DNA from: an archaeon
GTDB taxonomy: Archaea > Asgardarchaeota > Hermodarchaeia > Hermodarchaeales > Hermodarchaeaceae
Assembly: GCA_016550415.1 (NCBI GenBank)
Contig: JABXGU010000771.1
Span: forward strand, 1 to 6,689
Reading direction: 5' to 3'
DNA: 6,689 nt
Positions 5,354 to 6,689 of the stretch are shown piece by piece. The translations under genes were made by a program, and so were the position numbers. Below the pieces are notes generated by a model, which saw only the letters and a program-made list of their open reading frames with translations, did not search any database and was not told where the DNA came from. How positions within the stretch are numbered: position 1 is the first letter of the stretch; each line of letters opens with the position of its first letter.

Positions 5354-6451
5354 ATGAAACGACTACACACCGAACTCTGTGATATCTTCAACATAAAATA
5401 CCCAATCATCCAGGGTGGCATGGGACCCTACCGAACAGAAGACTTGGCTATTGCTGTATCCAATGCTGGTGCCTTGGGTGTAATTAGTACTATTGGCATG
5501 GCTGCTACATTGCTTCCTGAGGCAGCACCAGTAGATGCTAAGCGTCTTTTTGGGGATGATCCGCCACTAGTGCTTTTACAGAAGTCTATTGAAGCGGTAG
5601 CTAAGAAGACGCAGGCAATTGATGGTATTTTTGGAGTCAATGTTCCGGTTGCATCTGAGTTTCTTATGGCTTCTGAGATGTTTGTAAAGCAGGTTATTGA
5701 GGCTCGGGAAGCAGATTCGGATATTGAGCGGAGACTTAGGGTTCTTATCACCTCTGCTGGGAATCCGAAGCCTTGGGGGAAGGTTAAGGATCATGGGCTT
5801 ATCTGGGCTCATGTGGTGCCCTCTGTCTATCATGCTAGAAAAACTGAAGATGCAGGAGCAGATATCATCATTGCTTCTGGGCATGAGGGGGGTGCTCATG
5901 TATCTTGGGACCCTGTGCATTCTATGGTGTTGGTTCCTGCTGTGGCACGTACGGTGAAGTGTCCTGTTGTCGCTGCAGGAGGATTCTGTGATGGTGCATC
6001 GTTGGTCGCAGCATTAAGTCTTGGCGCTGTTGGTATACAGATGGGCACTCGTTTCATTGCCACAAAGGAGAGTGATTTTGAGCCACTTTGGAAGAAGGCG
6101 ATTGTGGAAAAAGAGGAGCGGCAGACGCTTGTGGCGCGGGGGCTATTTGGCCCAATGCGGTTTATACGGAATCAACGGGCAGAGCTGATTGTGAGACAAA
6201 CTTTGGAGGATGTTCCTCGATTCTATTTGGGAGATCCTGTTGAATCGAACAAGGCTATTTTAAATTTGGAGCAGAAGGGATTCGTCGACCTGTTAGATCA
6301 GAAGCCAGATACAGCATTGATGTTTGGTGGTGAAGTTGTGGGTGGCATCCAGGATATTCCCACCGTACAAGAATTGATAGAAGGTATCATGGATGAAGCC
6401 ATCCAGCTACTTGAAACGCTACCTAATCGATTTCTTGAGAAGTCTTCCTAA
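5354..6451 (+). CDS. Nitronate monooxygenase-like FMN-dependent oxidoreductase
   Basis: A 365-residue TIM-barrel flavoprotein of the nitronate monooxygenase / 2-nitropropane dioxygenase / FabK superfamily. Visible marks are the N-terminal YPIIQGGMG (16-24) at the FMN site, GVNVPV (94-99), GHEGGAH (176-182) where H182 lines up with the catalytic base of nitronate monooxygenases, and the FMN phosphate-binding segments VVAAGGF (205-211) and QMGTRFIAT (229-237). The usual motif around the histidine is GxEAGGHxG; here Ala and Gly are exchanged and the trailing Gly is Ser, so the substrate may not be a simple alkyl nitronate. Such enzymes oxidise propionate 3-nitronate to malonate semialdehyde; FabK relatives reduce enoyl-ACP, and other members are NAD(P)H:quinone reductases. 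Length fits the family. It lies 44 bases after ridA with no ribosome site of its own. Codon use changes from C-ending to G/T-ending codons after about base 5500. Family assignment is sure; the reaction is not. Confidence 0.88.
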   Translation: MKRLHTELCDIFNIKYPIIQGGMGPYRTEDLAIAVSNAGALGVISTIGMAATLLPEAAPVDAKRLFGDDPPLVLLQKSIEAVAKKTQAIDGIFGVNVPVASEFLMASEMFVKQVIEAREADSDIERRLRVLITSAGNPKPWGKVKDHGLIWAHVVPSVYHARKTEDAGADIIIASGHEGGAHVSWDPVHSMVLVPAVARTVKCPVVAAGGFCDGASLVAALSLGAVGIQMGTRFIATKESDFEPLWKKAIVEKEERQTLVARGLFGPMRFIRNQRAELIVRQTLEDVPRFYLGDPVESNKAILNLEQKGFVDLLDQKPDTALMFGGEVVGGIQDIPTVQELIEGIMDEAIQLLETLPNRFLEKSS

Positions 6452-6500
6452 TCTGGCTAGCTAGGAACATGAAAAATATCGCATGCTAACTTTCTTGGCT

Positions 6501-6689
6501 TCAACGTTGTTGATGGGAACGTCTATGGGCTTTCATCTTGTCTTTTGGTACAAATCTTCTACAATATGGGCATCTTGCAAAACCTCTGGCAACCATTTGA
6601 AGTGTATAATTCCGGCGGCGTATTGTAGATACACGGGTAATGTAATCTGCAAGTGCAAAGATGACAATTGTAATTGGTAGAAGAATCAA
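6501..6689 (-). CDS. Partial gene: hydrophobic segment plus C2H2 zinc-finger tail
   Basis: The frame is open to the right edge, so only the last 62 residues or so are visible and the true start lies outside; the TTG at 6689 is simply the edge codon. The visible part begins with a hydrophobic stretch (about residues 1-15, LLPITIVIFALA), probably the end of a membrane span, then an Arg-rich region with RRR at 24-26, and ends with C40-x2-C43-x11-H55-x3-H59 and the tail QQR. The Cys/His spacing is that of a C2H2 zinc finger, with the basic residues (RR, K, RR) often seen in nucleic-acid binders. It may be a membrane-anchored protein with a cytoplasmic zinc finger. It converges on the flavoenzyme gene with a 49-base gap. 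No family can be named from this fragment. Confidence 0.65.
   Translation of the reverse strand: MILLPITIVIFALADYITRVSTIRRRNYTLQMVARGFARCPYCRRFVPKDKMKAHRRSHQQR

Noticed and set aside
5428..5920. Two antisense ORFs (107 and 114 aa) opposite the flavoenzyme
   Set aside because: Shadows of a well-supported gene; Ser/Arg-rich translations with no domain.
6483..6680. Plus-strand 65-residue ORF at the right end
   Set aside because: Antisense to the zinc-finger frame, whose Cys/His pattern is more convincing; no ribosome site.
1..6689. CRISPR array, tRNA, rRNA, insertion sequence or phage genes
   Set aside because: No regularly spaced long repeats, cloverleaf-like segments, transposase motifs or terminal inverted repeats were seen on either strand.

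Overview
The window most likely comes from an uncultivated archaeon. Direct hints are TATA-like boxes ahead of several genes, GGTGA-type ribosome sites, oligo-T tracts after genes, a histidine kinase whose H-box (HDLTNINQG) is of a type common in archaeal sensor kinases, and a small dicluster ferredoxin. An Asgard lineage such as Thorarchaeia would fit the style of the genes, but nothing here proves it. Base composition is moderately AT-rich, and intergenic DNA is clearly richer in AT than the genes.

Layout from left to right. Bases 1-309 hold no convincing gene: T-rich tracts, then a threefold 12-bp repeat. A 51-codon gene (310-465, +) encodes a probable signal peptide or membrane peptide with a Pro/Gly-rich tail. 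On the minus strand lies a two-gene signalling operon: a large soluble PAS/GAF histidine kinase (942-4277 or 4289), whose last codons overlap a single-domain response regulator (584-964). The 235-bp gap upstream of the kinase holds TATA-like boxes, a set of GGGAAG/CTTCCC repeats and a short palindrome over the kinase start. Next on the minus strand is a 2[4Fe-4S] ferredoxin (4525-4710), followed by T-rich terminator-like tracts. Diverging from it on the plus strand are ridA (4914-5309) and a nitronate monooxygenase-like FMN enzyme (5354-6451). The right edge cuts a minus-strand gene whose visible C-terminus carries a C2H2 zinc-finger pattern behind a hydrophobic segment.

How the genes may work together. 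The kinase and receiver form a complete phosphorelay input with no DNA-binding output in view. The signal is probably cytoplasmic, because the kinase has no membrane segment; one of its GAF domains carries a cysteine cluster that could sense redox state or metal. RidA and the nitronate monooxygenase-like enzyme both belong to families that clear reactive metabolites, and may form a small metabolite-repair unit. No mobile element, CRISPR array, tRNA or rRNA was seen. No clearly new multi-gene system was found; the best leads are the small secreted-peptide candidate, the structured kinase leader and the partial zinc-finger membrane protein.
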